64,000 nucleotides of DNA from Flaviflexus equikiangi (GCF_014069875.1 NZ_CP059676.1:1488001-1552000), one strand, 5' to 3'; numbered from the stretch's first letter, positions 1 through 8,612 are shown. Numbers and translations are program-made. Notes: generated by a model from the letters alone, not told the origin.

Positions 1-167
1 TCAGTCCGTGCACCCGACAGAGCATCGACAACAACATCCGTTGCCGCCCCGATGATAAAAGGCACCGCGAGCGCGGCGATGGCGGTGAGGATGGAGGCGG
101 CGACAATGGCGATATAGTAGCCGCGCAGCTCCTTCGTAAACGTAAGAATTCTGAACAGTGAGCGCAC
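1..167 (-). CDS. ABC exporter subunit, N-terminal part (partial)
   Basis: Only about 55 N-terminal codons are visible; the gene runs off the left edge. Translation from GTG at 167-165 gives a basic start (VRSLFRILTFTKELRG) followed by a hydrophobic segment (YYIAIVAASILTAIAALAVP) and then FIIGAATDVVVDAL. The order of first membrane helix, proline turn and IGxxxD is typical of the ABC_membrane domain of half-size multidrug or lipid exporters (MsbA/LmrA type). GTG is the only reasonable start: an in-frame stop lies at 191-189, and GGAGG lies 4 nt upstream of it. No ATP-binding part is visible, so the substrate cannot be stated. Family call from a short fragment. Confidence 0.6.
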   Translation of the reverse strand, partial: MRSLFRILTFTKELRGYYIAIVAASILTAIAALAVPFIIGAATDVVVDALSGART

Positions 168-317
168 GTGACCTCCATAGTGACAACATCACCTGGAACG
201 CGCGCGCGGCGCGGCTTAGTCCGAGAGGTCGCTCATAGTCCCAATGCTCCGCCGTGCTCCTCCCAGCGGTTGCGATCTCGATCACACAGAGTAACGTGTC
301 CCCCGAGAGGAGCACTC

Positions 318-719
318 ATGATCCGACACAGTATCTACCTCACGTTCCCGGGCAATGCCGCCCAAGCATTCACCTACTATCAGTCCGTCTTCGGCGGCGA
401 ACTCACCATGCAGACCTATGGCGAGCTCGACACCAGCGATTTTCCGTTCGACCCTGACCCGTCGTGGATAGCCCACGGGGAGCTTCGCGGTCCGGTCTCG
501 CTCTCGGGAGGCGATGGTGGGGACCAGCCGCTCGGCTCCCCCGTCTACTCGATGCTTCTCTATGGCACGGACGTCGAGGAGGGACGAGCTCTGCTCGCTC
601 GACTCGCAGAAGACGGCGGGGAGAGCATCATGCCCTTCGAGCAGGCTCCCTGGGGAGACTTCTATGGCCAGACACGCGACCGTTTCGGCATCACCTGGGC
701 GGTCGCAACCAGAGACTAG
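318..719 (+). CDS. VOC superfamily protein (PhnB/glyoxalase-like)
   Basis: A 133-residue protein of the vicinal oxygen chelate fold. The opening IYLTFPGNAAQAFTYYQSVF and the ending FGITWAVATRD are characteristic of the PhnB-like branch (older annotations: 3-demethylubiquinone methyltransferase-like). These proteins are usually homodimers; many bind a divalent metal and act on small molecules or give antibiotic resistance, but the substrate is unknown here. The ATG at 318 was chosen because GAGAGG precedes it by 7 nt and the family starts there; the frame stays open upstream without a better start. It stands alone and is convergent with the MMPL gene, with a strong hairpin between them. Confidence 0.8.
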   Translation: MIRHSIYLTFPGNAAQAFTYYQSVFGGELTMQTYGELDTSDFPFDPDPSWIAHGELRGPVSLSGGDGGDQPLGSPVYSMLLYGTDVEEGRALLARLAEDGGESIMPFEQAPWGDFYGQTRDRFGITWAVATRD

Positions 720-733
720 GCTGCGCACGAGAT

Positions 734-773
734 GCAGGTAGGGGCCCGACCTCACGGTCGGGCCCCTACCTGC
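734..773. terminator. Bidirectional terminator hairpin
   Basis: A perfect 18-bp inverted repeat (734-751 and 756-773) with a TCAC loop lies between the convergent VOC and MMPL genes. The MMPL stop codon follows 5 nt later, so the hairpin can serve both transcripts. There is no clear T-run, as is common in high-GC actinobacteria. Confidence 0.85.
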
Positions 774-778
774 TGTCG

Positions 779-3025
779 TCAGCGAGTTCCGACGAGTTCT
801 CGTTCTTCCGCTCCGGCAGCATCCGCGCGCGAGGAATCATCCTTCGCGAGCTTGGACGGCCACCAGATCGCCTTGCCGATGTCGAGGCTGAGTGCCGGCA
901 CCAGGAGCGTGCGGACGATAAAGGTATCGAGCAGCACGCCGAAGGCGACGATGAAGGCAAGCTGGAAGAGGAAGAGGATCGGGATGACGGCCAGAGCCGC
1001 GAAGGTGGCTGCGAGGACCACACCGGCCGAGGTGATGACTGTTCCGGTGATGGCGAGGCCGCGGACGACCCCTTCGTGGGTGCCGTACTTGATCGTCTCT
1101 TCCCGGACGCGGGTCATGAGGAAGATGTTGTAGTCGATGCCGAGTGCGACAAGGAAGACGAAGGAGTAGAGCGGCACCGATGGATCGGCTCCGGGGAAGT
1201 CGAGGATGTTGTTGAACACGACGGCGGCCACACCCATGGCTGTGCCGAACGACAGGATGGTCGTGAGGATCAGCAGGATCGGTGCGACGACAGCGCGCAG
1301 CAGCATCATGAGGATCAGCAGGATGACGACGAGGATGATCGGGATAATGAGGTTCCTATCCGCAATCGATGTGGTGATCGTGTCGAGGTTCGTGGCTGTG
1401 GTGCCGCCGATGAGAGTATCCGGCGCAGCATCGACCATCGTCTCGCGCAGCTCCTCGATCGTCGAGAACGCGTCGGTGGAATCCGCGGGGTCCGTCAGGG
1501 TTGCCTGGAGAAGGACACGTCCATCGACGACTGGCGGCTCAGGCGCAGGCGTTCCTGGGGGGCCGACTGCTGTGATGCCATCGGTGGTGATGGGGGCCTG
1601 GCCGCTAGGCGCGTCGCTGGCGAAGATGGTGACCGAATCGATTCCGTCGTTCTCGTAGAGAGCTGCCACGACAGCATCGATGTCAGATTCGTTGACGAGA
1701 ACGGAGGCGGGGCTGCCGGAGCCTGCAGGGAAGTGCTCGGAGAGCTTCTCCTGACCATCGCGGGCCTCGGAGGCCGTGAGGACGAAATCGGTTTGGGCGA
1801 CACCGTCGGCCTTGAGGGAGAAGGCGCCGAATGCTCCGATGGCGAGAGCCACGGTCGTGAGGATCCAGATGATGCGGGAACGGCGTTCGACGAAGCGGAC
1901 GGTCCTGCCCCAGACGCCATCGAAGTTGATGTGCTCGTGGCCCTCGGAGCCCTCATCGAACTTCGGTACGCGGGGCCAGAACGCCTTCCGGCCGGCAAGT
2001 CCGAGCATCGCGGGGAGCAGTGTCAGTGCCGACAGCATCGCGAAGATGATGCCGACCGAGGCGACAGGTCCGAGGACGCTGTTGGATTCCAGGTTCGACA
2101 GGAGAAGGCAGAGCAGGCCGGCGATCACGGTGCCGCCAGAGGCGAGAACGGGCTCGATCGTGCCGCGCCACGCCTTCCGCGTCGCAACCCACTTGTCTTC
2201 GTGCTGGAGCAGTTCTTCGCGGTAGCGCGACACGTAGAGGAGAGAGTAGTCGGTCGCGGCGCCGATGACGAGGATGAAGAGGATGCCCTGGGTTTGACCG
2301 TTGAGAAGGAAGATATCCCAGTTCGCCAGGTTCCAGATCACGAGGATGGAGGCGCTGAGCGCCAGGAGGCTTGTTGTCAGCACAGCGGCCGGCAGCACGA
2401 ATGATCGGTAGACGACGAGGAGGATGAGGAGAACAGCAAGGAAGGCGACGCCGAGGAGCAGGCCGTCGATTCCGCCGAAAGCCTCGCTGAGATCCGCTGT
2501 CAAGCCCGCGGGGCCCGTCACGAAGGCCGTCAGCGAGTCCGGCAGTTCGTCAGCAAGAGTTGCACGGACCTGCTCGACGCTTTCCGTGATCTCCCCGCTC
2601 GAGTCGAGCGGCACGAAGATCTGCACCGCTTCCCCGTCCTCTGAGGGAATGGGGGGAGAGATATCGCCGACACCCTCGAGGCCCGCAACCGCTTCGGTCG
2701 CGGATGCGATGGCGTCGAGGTCCGAATCGACGAGGGCTCCGTTGTCGGACACGACGACGACAACTCCGGGGATATCGTCGGAGTCGTAGAAATCTGACAC
2801 GAGGCCTGCCACTTCTGCGGACTCGGAGTCTTGCGGGAGATAAGCATTCTGATCATTCGAGGAGACTTCTTCGATTCGGCCGAAGAGGGGGCCGCCGAGC
2901 CCCGCCATCGTCAACCAGGTGAGGATGATCAGGGCAGGGAGCAGAACTCTCGCCCACCATCGTCCGCCTCGCCCCTCACGGGAGCCCGTTGAGTGTTTCC
3001 CACGGGCAGTCTGTTGACTTTTCAC
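779..3025 (-). CDS. MMPL/RND family transporter
   Basis: A 748-residue inner-membrane exporter of the MMPL (RND) family. There is one N-terminal helix (about 24-44), an extracytoplasmic domain, then a helix bundle; the pattern repeats in the second half. Asp-Tyr pairs of the proton relay lie in the two halves: ATDYSLLYV near residue 259 and GIDYNIFLM near 631. Known family members export lipids, glycolipids or drugs. GTG at 3025 is chosen because GAAGGAAG lies 7 nt upstream; the frame continues upstream but would cross the divergent marR promoter. Control by the divergent MarR protein is inferred from the shared promoter region. The acidic and Ala-rich C-terminal tail is unremarkable. Confidence 0.9.
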   Translation of the reverse strand: MKSQQTARGKHSTGSREGRGGRWWARVLLPALIILTWLTMAGLGGPLFGRIEEVSSNDQNAYLPQDSESAEVAGLVSDFYDSDDIPGVVVVVSDNGALVDSDLDAIASATEAVAGLEGVGDISPPIPSEDGEAVQIFVPLDSSGEITESVEQVRATLADELPDSLTAFVTGPAGLTADLSEAFGGIDGLLLGVAFLAVLLILLVVYRSFVLPAAVLTTSLLALSASILVIWNLANWDIFLLNGQTQGILFILVIGAATDYSLLYVSRYREELLQHEDKWVATRKAWRGTIEPVLASGGTVIAGLLCLLLSNLESNSVLGPVASVGIIFAMLSALTLLPAMLGLAGRKAFWPRVPKFDEGSEGHEHINFDGVWGRTVRFVERRSRIIWILTTVALAIGAFGAFSLKADGVAQTDFVLTASEARDGQEKLSEHFPAGSGSPASVLVNESDIDAVVAALYENDGIDSVTIFASDAPSGQAPITTDGITAVGPPGTPAPEPPVVDGRVLLQATLTDPADSTDAFSTIEELRETMVDAAPDTLIGGTTATNLDTITTSIADRNLIIPIILVVILLILMMLLRAVVAPILLILTTILSFGTAMGVAAVVFNNILDFPGADPSVPLYSFVFLVALGIDYNIFLMTRVREETIKYGTHEGVVRGLAITGTVITSAGVVLAATFAALAVIPILFLFQLAFIVAFGVLLDTFIVRTLLVPALSLDIGKAIWWPSKLAKDDSSRADAAGAEERELVGTR

Positions 3026-3062
3026 CGCGTCACTTCCTTCGAATAGATCACTGAAATATTTA

Positions 3063-3088
3063 GTTCGCCTGGCATATTGTTCGCCTGG
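3063..3088. promoter_or_regulatory. Candidate MarR operator: two direct repeats
   Basis: GTTCGCCTGG occurs at 3063-3072 and again at 3079-3088, a 16-bp period, in the short divergent region between the MMPL exporter and marR. It overlaps where both promoters must lie. Flanking AT-rich arms (AATATT at 3055-3060 and TAATAT at 3094-3099) add partial dyad symmetry. That a MarR dimer binds here is inference. Confidence 0.5.
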
Positions 3089-3093
3089 TGTAG

Positions 3094-3099
3094 TAATAT
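3094..3099 (+). promoter_or_regulatory. -10 element for leaderless marR
   Basis: TAATAT lies 7 nt before the ATG at 3107, with no Shine-Dalgarno between them. The spacing puts the transcription start on the start codon. Confidence 0.45.
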
Positions 3100-3106
3100 C
3101 GTGATC

Positions 3107-3682
3107 ATGGTAGACAGCACCCCGCCTCCAGCGCAAGCCGGAAAAATGGAGATGTACGGAATACGAGAGAACGACCCCTCGGGCGAACTCGTCGACTTCG
3201 ACGGTCTCACCGATGAGGACATCGCCCAGATCACCCGGCTCATGCGAGCTCTCGGCGAACTGCGGGAGGTGGAACGAGAGGTGAGCGAGGCATCCGCGAA
3301 ATACATGGAGCTCAACGAGACCGACATGAGGGCCCTGCACTACCTCATGGTGTGCGAGAACCAGAAGGACATTGCCACGCCCAGCAAGATCACGAAGCAC
3401 CTCAACATCTCTCCCGCATCGACCACGAAGCTGCTGGACAGGCTGGAGATGGCCGAGCACATCACACGCAGCCAACATCCCTCCGACCGCCGCGCGCTCC
3501 AGATCAGGGTGAATCCTGCGACTCGGAAGGCAGCCTACGAAACGGTCGGACGCCTTCAGTCACGCCGTTTCTACGCGGCAGCGCACCTTAGCCCCCACGA
3601 GCGAGAAATCGTGATCCAATTCCTCCAAGACATGGCTGAAAGAATTGATATGAAGAACGTTGATTGGGCAAAACATGACTGA
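3107..3682 (+). CDS. MarR family transcriptional regulator
   Basis: A 191-residue winged-helix regulator. The recognition region STTKLLDRLEMAEHITRSQH followed by PSDRRALQI is the MarR signature (about residues 105-140); it is preceded by a dimerisation helix and followed by a long C-terminal helix. The N-terminal extension of about 40 residues is longer than in the smallest MarR proteins, so ATG 3146 or 3152 are alternative starts. ATG 3107 is preferred because a TAATAT -10 element lies 7 nt upstream, which suits leaderless translation. It is divergent from the MMPL exporter and overlaps the acyl-CoA ligase by 8 nt, so it probably represses both units; the ligand may be a fatty acid or acyl-CoA (inference). 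Confidence 0.88.
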   Translation: MVDSTPPPAQAGKMEMYGIRENDPSGELVDFDGLTDEDIAQITRLMRALGELREVEREVSEASAKYMELNETDMRALHYLMVCENQKDIATPSKITKHLNISPASTTKLLDRLEMAEHITRSQHPSDRRALQIRVNPATRKAAYETVGRLQSRRFYAAAHLSPHEREIVIQFLQDMAERIDMKNVDWAKHD

Positions 3683-5504
3683 TCATTCATTTGTCGCCGA
3701 GGCCTCCACTCCTGCACTTGTCGACATGGCACACCGGAGGAACGTCACCGATCTCCTCGTCGACCGGGTCGCAATCGCCCCCGAGCATCATGCGTTCCGA
3801 ATCGAGAAACAGGGTGCTCTCGTCGACGTGACGACGCAAGAGTTCTACGATCTCGTGACGGCAACGGCTCGAGGCCTGATCGCGCATGGCGTTCGCGCCG
3901 GTGACAGGCTCGCGATCCATGGAGCAACCGGATATCCGTGGGCAGTCGCCGACATGGCGTCGTTCTGGGTCGGTGCTATCGTCATCCCTGTCTTCGACTC
4001 GTCCTCCCCGGAGCAGGTCCGGCAGATGATGATCGACGCGGAAGTCCAGTGGGCATTCGCCGACAGCGAGGCGAAGCGGCGCACGATCATCGACAGCGGT
4101 CTCGACACGGAACGCCAGGTCACGGCATGGGATCTCAGCGATGATGGCATCGCGGAGGTCGGAGAAGCTGGCGCGAGCATCGACAGCGCGACCGTCGAGG
4201 AGCGAAGGCTCTCTGCCGGTCTCGATGACACCGCCACCATGGTCTACACATCCGGCACGGAGGGATCACCGAAGGGCGTTGTCATTACCCACCGCAACCT
4301 CATGGGGCAGGTCCTGAACATCGGGGCAGACTATTCGGAGGTCGTCCACGACCGCGGATCGACCCTCATCTTCCTTCCCCTCGCGCACGTTCTCGCCCGC
4401 GGTCTTCAGCTCATCTGCATCGCAGCAGGGATGACGATCAGCTACGAGCCCGATCCGAAACAGGCCATAGCCGCACTCAGCGACATTCGCCCCACCTTCC
4501 TCGTTGTTGTCCCCCGGATCCTCGAAAAGGTTCGCGAACGGCTTGCCGCGAGGGCCGAGGAGAAGAAGATGGGCTGGCTGTGGCGCGACGCTGAACGAAC
4601 CGGGATCGCCTGGGGCTCTCATCTCGAACGCCTCCAGCACGAACCCGACGCCGCTCCCCCGCGCATGCTATCCCTCAAGAAGCGTCTCTACGACAAGCTC
4701 TTCTACTCGAAGGTTCGGGCGCTCATGGGTGGGAACATCGAGTATCTCCTGTGCGGTGCGGCGCCCCTCAACGCCTCAATCAATCGCCTGTTCCGTGGCA
4801 TGGGCCTCGAGGTCATCGAAGGCTACGGCCTCACCGAGACAACGGCACCACTGACCGGCAACCGTCCCGGACACAACTACGCCGGCACCGTCGGCCAACC
4901 AGGCCCCGGACATACCGTCCGCATCTCACCCGAGGGCGAGATCCTTGCCAGCGGCATCGGCGTCTCCCCCGGCTACTACCGCGACCACCACAACGAGGGT
5001 GCTTTCGTCGACGGGTTCCTGAAAACCGGAGACCTTGGCCACCTCGACGACGAAGGCCGACTCACCATCACCGGCCGAATCCGTGACACCGTCGTGACGG
5101 CGGGAGGGAAGACGATCGCGCCGCAGGGTTGGCAGGCCAGAGTCGAGGAGAACCCCCTCGTGGCGCACGCCGTCGTCGTGGGAGAGTCCCGCCCCTACCC
5201 TGCCGCCCTGATCTTCCTCGACCCGGAGGAGGCGGCGAAGCAGGGAATCTCCTCCCCCGATGAGGCGACTGAGACGTCTCAGGTCACCCGCGAAGATCTC
5301 ATTGCCCGCATCCTCCCCTCGATCCGTCTCGCCAACCTCAGCGTGTCCGCGCCCGAACAGATCAAGCGCTTCAAGGTGCTCCTGTCAGACCTCAACCCGG
5401 GCGGAGACTTCGTCACCCCGACGATGAAGCTTCGGCGCTCGCGCGTCATCCAGGCCCTCTCGAACGTCATCGACGACCTGTACAAGAACGGCTCGAGCGT
5501 ATGA
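3675..5504 (+). CDS. AMP-binding long-chain acyl-CoA ligase (FadD15-like)
   Basis: A 609-residue adenylate-forming enzyme that activates a fatty acid to acyl-AMP and then acyl-CoA. The ATP loop YTSGTEGSPKG is at 191-201, the A5 motif GYGLTETTAP at 383-392, TGDL at 451-454, and the hinge RIRDTVVTAGGK at 468-479. The length and motifs match the FadD15/AMP-dependent synthetase type rather than an NRPS domain. The start ATG lies within the last codons of marR (8-nt overlap), so translation is probably coupled. It heads a unit with two small membrane proteins, suggesting recycling or remodelling of acyl chains under MarR control. Chain length and exact substrate cannot be read from the sequence. 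Confidence 0.88.
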   Translation: MTDHSFVAEASTPALVDMAHRRNVTDLLVDRVAIAPEHHAFRIEKQGALVDVTTQEFYDLVTATARGLIAHGVRAGDRLAIHGATGYPWAVADMASFWVGAIVIPVFDSSSPEQVRQMMIDAEVQWAFADSEAKRRTIIDSGLDTERQVTAWDLSDDGIAEVGEAGASIDSATVEERRLSAGLDDTATMVYTSGTEGSPKGVVITHRNLMGQVLNIGADYSEVVHDRGSTLIFLPLAHVLARGLQLICIAAGMTISYEPDPKQAIAALSDIRPTFLVVVPRILEKVRERLAARAEEKKMGWLWRDAERTGIAWGSHLERLQHEPDAAPPRMLSLKKRLYDKLFYSKVRALMGGNIEYLLCGAAPLNASINRLFRGMGLEVIEGYGLTETTAPLTGNRPGHNYAGTVGQPGPGHTVRISPEGEILASGIGVSPGYYRDHHNEGAFVDGFLKTGDLGHLDDEGRLTITGRIRDTVVTAGGKTIAPQGWQARVEENPLVAHAVVVGESRPYPAALIFLDPEEAAKQGISSPDEATETSQVTREDLIARILPSIRLANLSVSAPEQIKRFKVLLSDLNPGGDFVTPTMKLRRSRVIQALSNVIDDLYKNGSSV

Positions 5505-5920
5505 GAGTGAAAAGGTGGCTGCTCAGCTGGCTGATCGTCATGATCGTGTTCGCAGTCGTCGACATCGCGTGGATCACGATGGTCGTCCTCCCCATGTACG
5601 AGGACCAGCTCGGATCCGCCATGTCAGAATCACTCGATCCTGTCGCCGCGCTCGCCTTCTACACGATCTTCACGGCAGGAATCACCCACTACGGCGTGGC
5701 TCCAGGATCAGATCGAGGCATGGGGGGACGAGCCGTGCGCGGCGGTCTCTACGGCTTCTTCACCTACTCGACCTATGCCCTCACGCTCAAGGTCATCCTC
5801 GACACGTCATGGGCACTCGCATTGTCTGATATTGCATGGGGTGCTGTCGTGTGTGCGCTCACAGCAGCGATCACCTCCCTTATCCTCCGCAACCTCCCTT
5901 CAACAACGGAAGCAGAATGA
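5501..5920 (+). CDS. DUF2177 family membrane protein
   Basis: A 139-residue protein with four predicted membrane helices (about 8-30, 48-66, 82-104 and 110-130). The early signature (VVDIAWITMVVLPMY) and the later GGLYGFFTYSTYALTLK match DUF2177, a family of unknown function. It overlaps the ligase by ATGA and the next gene by ATGA, so all three are translationally linked. In other bacteria DUF2177 often sits with DUF1295 and cyclopropane-synthase-like genes (general recollection, not checked), which would fit a role in membrane-lipid modification. No catalytic motif is evident. Confidence 0.8.
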   Translation: MRVKRWLLSWLIVMIVFAVVDIAWITMVVLPMYEDQLGSAMSESLDPVAALAFYTIFTAGITHYGVAPGSDRGMGGRAVRGGLYGFFTYSTYALTLKVILDTSWALALSDIAWGAVVCALTAAITSLILRNLPSTTEAE

Positions 5921-6792
5921 AACAGAATCTCAAGCCGTTGATCGCGATCGCGATCACCATCCTTCTCGGCGCACTCGTCGCCTGGGCCGGCTCCTACAAC
6001 GGCGCCAACGTGGGCTCGCTCCCGCTCTTCGCGGTCGTCGTCGCCGCCGCCTTCATCATCCAGTGGCTCGTGTACATCCACGCACAGCTGAAGATGACAG
6101 AACAGTACTTCGACCTGGTCGGCAGCATGACATATACGTCGATCTCCCTCATCATCCTCCTGACCGTCCCCGATCTCAGCACACGGTCGCTCGTCCTGGG
6201 CCTCATGGTCATGCTGTGGGCACTGCGCCTCGGCCCCTTCCTCTATCTCCGTATCAAGAAGGATGGGCGGGACAGCCGTTTCGACGAGATCAAGAAAGTT
6301 CCGCTCCGTTTCTTCAACGTGTGGAACATTCAGGGCCTGTGGGTCACCTTCACAGCTTCCGCCGCATGGATTGCGATGACGTCCGCCGCCCAGGTCGATG
6401 TCGACTGGCTCTTCTTCGTCGGCGTCGCCCTATGGATCGTCGGCCTCGTCATCGAGGTGACAGCCGATGTCCAGAAGAGAATGTGGCGGAGCAAGCCCGA
6501 GAACAAGGGGCGCTTCATCACGACAGGTCTATGGGCCTGGTCGCGCCACCCCAACTATTTCGGTGAGATCACCCTGTGGCTCGGTGTCGCTCTCGTTGCG
6601 CTTCCCAACCTGTCCGGCTGGCAGTATGTGGGCCTGCTCTCCCCCGTCTTCGTCACGATCCTCCTCACCAAGGTCAGCGGCATCCCGCTCCTTCAGAAGC
6701 AGGGCGAGGAACGCTGGGGCAACGAGCCTGAATACCGCGACTACATCGAGCGCACGTCATTGCTCGTGCCGCTCCCGCCACGCACCAAGTAG
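5917..6792 (+). CDS. DUF1295 / steroid reductase-fold membrane enzyme
   Basis: A 291-residue polytopic membrane protein. The C-terminal part (NKGRFITTGLWAWSRHPNYF, then EITLWLG) is the hallmark of the DUF1295/isoprenylcysteine methyltransferase-like group, where the RHPNYFGE stretch contributes to cofactor binding. Relatives reduce or methylate lipid-like substrates at the membrane. ATG 5917 overlaps the DUF2177 stop (ATGA), and this is the last gene of the marR unit. A cofactor (NADPH or SAM) cannot be assigned with confidence. A modification of acyl chains activated by the upstream ligase is a reasonable but unproven idea. Confidence 0.82.
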   Translation: MKQNLKPLIAIAITILLGALVAWAGSYNGANVGSLPLFAVVVAAAFIIQWLVYIHAQLKMTEQYFDLVGSMTYTSISLIILLTVPDLSTRSLVLGLMVMLWALRLGPFLYLRIKKDGRDSRFDEIKKVPLRFFNVWNIQGLWVTFTASAAWIAMTSAAQVDVDWLFFVGVALWIVGLVIEVTADVQKRMWRSKPENKGRFITTGLWAWSRHPNYFGEITLWLGVALVALPNLSGWQYVGLLSPVFVTILLTKVSGIPLLQKQGEERWGNEPEYRDYIERTSLLVPLPPRTK

Positions 6793-6798
6793 TGAACA

Positions 6799-6822
6799 AG
6801 GGGCCGGCTTCGGTCGGCCCCT
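6799..6822 (+). terminator. Terminator of the marR-DUF1295 unit
   Basis: AGGGGCCG (6799-6806) pairs with CGGCCCCT (6815-6822) around a GCTTCGGT loop, 7 nt after the DUF1295 stop. Confidence 0.75.
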
Positions 6823-6840
6823 CCGTCGAAGGAAACATCC

Positions 6841-7284
6841 ATGCGCATATGGTCACTCCACCCCCGCTACCTCGACCGCCAGGGCCTGCTGGCCGGCTGG
6901 CGTGAGGGCCTGCTCGCACAGGCAGTCCTTGCCGGACAGACAAAGGGCTACACGAATCATCCTCAGCTCATCCGGTTCCGCGAATCTGTGGACCCGCAGG
7001 GAACGATCGGCACCTATCTCGGCTGCATCGCAGACGAGGCCACAGCCCGGCGATACAAGTTCGATGCCACGAAGATCCTCCTCCGTGCAGAACCAGACGT
7101 TCGACTGACCGTCACAGAAGGACAGCTCGACTACGAGCGCCTTCACCTCCTGGCAAAAGTGCAGACGCGTCATCCCGACGACGCGGAGAGAATCGCCTCC
7201 CTCATGGTGCCTGTCGACCCGCACCCGCTTTTCGAGGTTGTGCCCGGCGATATCGAATCGTGGGAGCGCTTCACAACCAGATAG
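6841..7284 (+). CDS. Pyrimidine dimer DNA glycosylase-like protein (Pyr_excise)
   Basis: A 147-residue protein beginning MRIWSLHPRYLDRQGLLAGW and continuing with REGLLAQAVL and HPQLIRF. This matches the T4 endonuclease V/Pyr_excise family, which cleaves the glycosyl bond of cyclobutane pyrimidine dimers. In T4 enzyme the N-terminal Thr is the nucleophile; here the residue after Met is Arg, so the chemistry of this bacterial branch is uncertain. GAAGGAA lies 6 nt before the ATG. It follows a terminator and reads as a single gene. Confidence 0.8.
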   Translation: MRIWSLHPRYLDRQGLLAGWREGLLAQAVLAGQTKGYTNHPQLIRFRESVDPQGTIGTYLGCIADEATARRYKFDATKILLRAEPDVRLTVTEGQLDYERLHLLAKVQTRHPDDAERIASLMVPVDPHPLFEVVPGDIESWERFTTR

Positions 7285-7307
7285 GGACATGTCGGCGTCC
7301 AGCCGTC

Positions 7308-7313
7308 TAGTCT
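7308..7313 (+). promoter_or_regulatory. -10 element for leaderless DUF1206 gene
   Basis: TAGTCT lies 6 nt before the ATG at 7320, and no Shine-Dalgarno sequence is present. Confidence 0.4.
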
Positions 7314-7319
7314 TGACGC

Positions 7320-8135
7320 ATGGTAAAAGCGAAAAGCCACGTACGCACGGCCGCCGGTCTCGCCCAGAGCAGATGGTTCCAGATCGTGGCACGTGCCGGA
7401 TATGTCACGACAGGACTCGTCCATGCCATGATCGGCTGGATCTGCCTCCGGCTGGGACTGTGGCGGGACGCCGACCAATCAGCGGATCAATCCGGGGCGC
7501 TCGCATCCTTCGCAGAAGCCCCGGCAGGGGCTGCGCTTCTGCTCGCGGGCGCTGTTGCGACTGCGATGCTCGCGGCGGTTCACGTCCTCGCTTCCGTCGG
7601 CGATCTCAAGAACGATCTCCCATCGGCAGTGAAGGCGGCAGGCAAGGCCGTCCTCTACGGGGGCCTTGCCGTAACCGCATGGAGCATCGGTTCGGGCCAG
7701 TCATCGGACTCAGGAGACACAGCGGAAAGCGCAACAGCCCCCTTGCTCGCCAGCGGGCTGGGTCGCGCCCTCGTCATTCTCGCTGGCGCTGCCATCATCG
7801 CTGTCGGCGTCTACCACGTCTATAAGGGCACAACGAGAAAGTTCCGAAACGATCTCTCCCCATCGGGCGATGACAAGATCAGCTCTGTCATCGACATGTC
7901 GGGACTCGTCGGTTACGTCGCGAAAGGCCTCGCCCTCGTCGGCGTCGGAGGAATGGTCATGTGGGCCGCCATCAGCGTCGACCCCGACAAGGCCCGGGGG
8001 CTCGATGCCGCATTCACGGAGGTGCTATCGTTCCCCGCTGGCGGCTATCTCCTGGCGGGCATGGGAATCGGTTTCGTCCTCTTCGGCGTCTATTCGGTCC
8101 TGAGAGCGAAATATCAGCAGATGCCGACATCCTAG
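7320..8135 (+). CDS. DUF1206 family membrane protein
   Basis: A 271-residue protein made of three similar two-helix units. Each carries the pattern R-GY-T-G-VH/GVYH: ARAGYVTTGLVHAMIGW near residue 24, a repeat near 100-165 ending GVYHVYKGTTRKF, and GLVGYVAKGLALVG near 195. This triple repeat is the DUF1206 hallmark; the family is found mainly in actinobacteria and cyanobacteria and has no established function. Six membrane helices are predicted. The start fits a leaderless transcript from TAGTCT at 7308. It is transcribed alone. Confidence 0.85.
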   Translation: MVKAKSHVRTAAGLAQSRWFQIVARAGYVTTGLVHAMIGWICLRLGLWRDADQSADQSGALASFAEAPAGAALLLAGAVATAMLAAVHVLASVGDLKNDLPSAVKAAGKAVLYGGLAVTAWSIGSGQSSDSGDTAESATAPLLASGLGRALVILAGAAIIAVGVYHVYKGTTRKFRNDLSPSGDDKISSVIDMSGLVGYVAKGLALVGVGGMVMWAAISVDPDKARGLDAAFTEVLSFPAGGYLLAGMGIGFVLFGVYSVLRAKYQQMPTS

Positions 8136-8612
8136 AGCCCCGGATCCGGGATCGAGCAGATGGATATGCGAGACGACATGATTGATACAACCATTCCGAT
8201 GGGCACAGCGATAGCAGAGACTCCCTGTGTAGCACTGGACTCACACGCTGACCCGCTGCGACAACATGTCTCCGCAACCCCTTCGCGAAACGGTGGAGAC
8301 GCTTGGTTCGATCGAGTCGAGCGGCTGCGAGAGAGTCGCAGAGGTATCAACTGGTTGGTGGCGGCTCCGAGAAGGGTGCCATGCCCACTCAGCGGCTAGA
8401 ATCCCATGCTGGCCCGCTGCGCCGATGGCTCTGTCCTGATCAACGCCATGGAGGTAGGCCACGCACTTTGGTCGAAGAACCACTCATGGTCAGCCTGCGC
8501 CAGTGATGACAGCGCGCACCTTGGAACATGTGCAAGGTGCTTCGTCTGTCTGAACGCAGGACGGGAGAGCGATCTCAGGCCAGGACCGAGACGGTGCCTA
8601 CCGAGAAACCAG
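8136..8612. other. Gene-less stretch between DUF1206 and the ssrA terminator
   Basis: No convincing gene was found in these 477 bp on either strand. A 12-bp palindrome (CCCGGATCCGGG, 8139-8150) just after the DUF1206 stop may be a weak terminator. Short open frames exist (for example 8406-8654 plus and 8396-8740 minus), but they have no ribosome site, no recognisable motif and unusual Cys/Trp/Ser-rich composition. The position next to the 3' end of ssrA, a favourite integration site, makes a decayed element possible, but no integrase remnant or copy of the ssrA end was recognised. Confidence 0.6.

Noticed and set aside
464-2404. A long open frame on the plus strand, 646 codons
   Set aside because: It is antisense to the MMPL gene; its translation is rich in Arg, Asp and Gly without domains, as expected for the mirror of a high-GC gene.
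8247-8421. Near-identical 14-mers (GCTGACCCGCTGCG at 8247 and GCTGGCCCGCTGCG at 8408)
   Set aside because: Only two copies with one mismatch and no further similarity around them; likely chance in GC-rich DNA.
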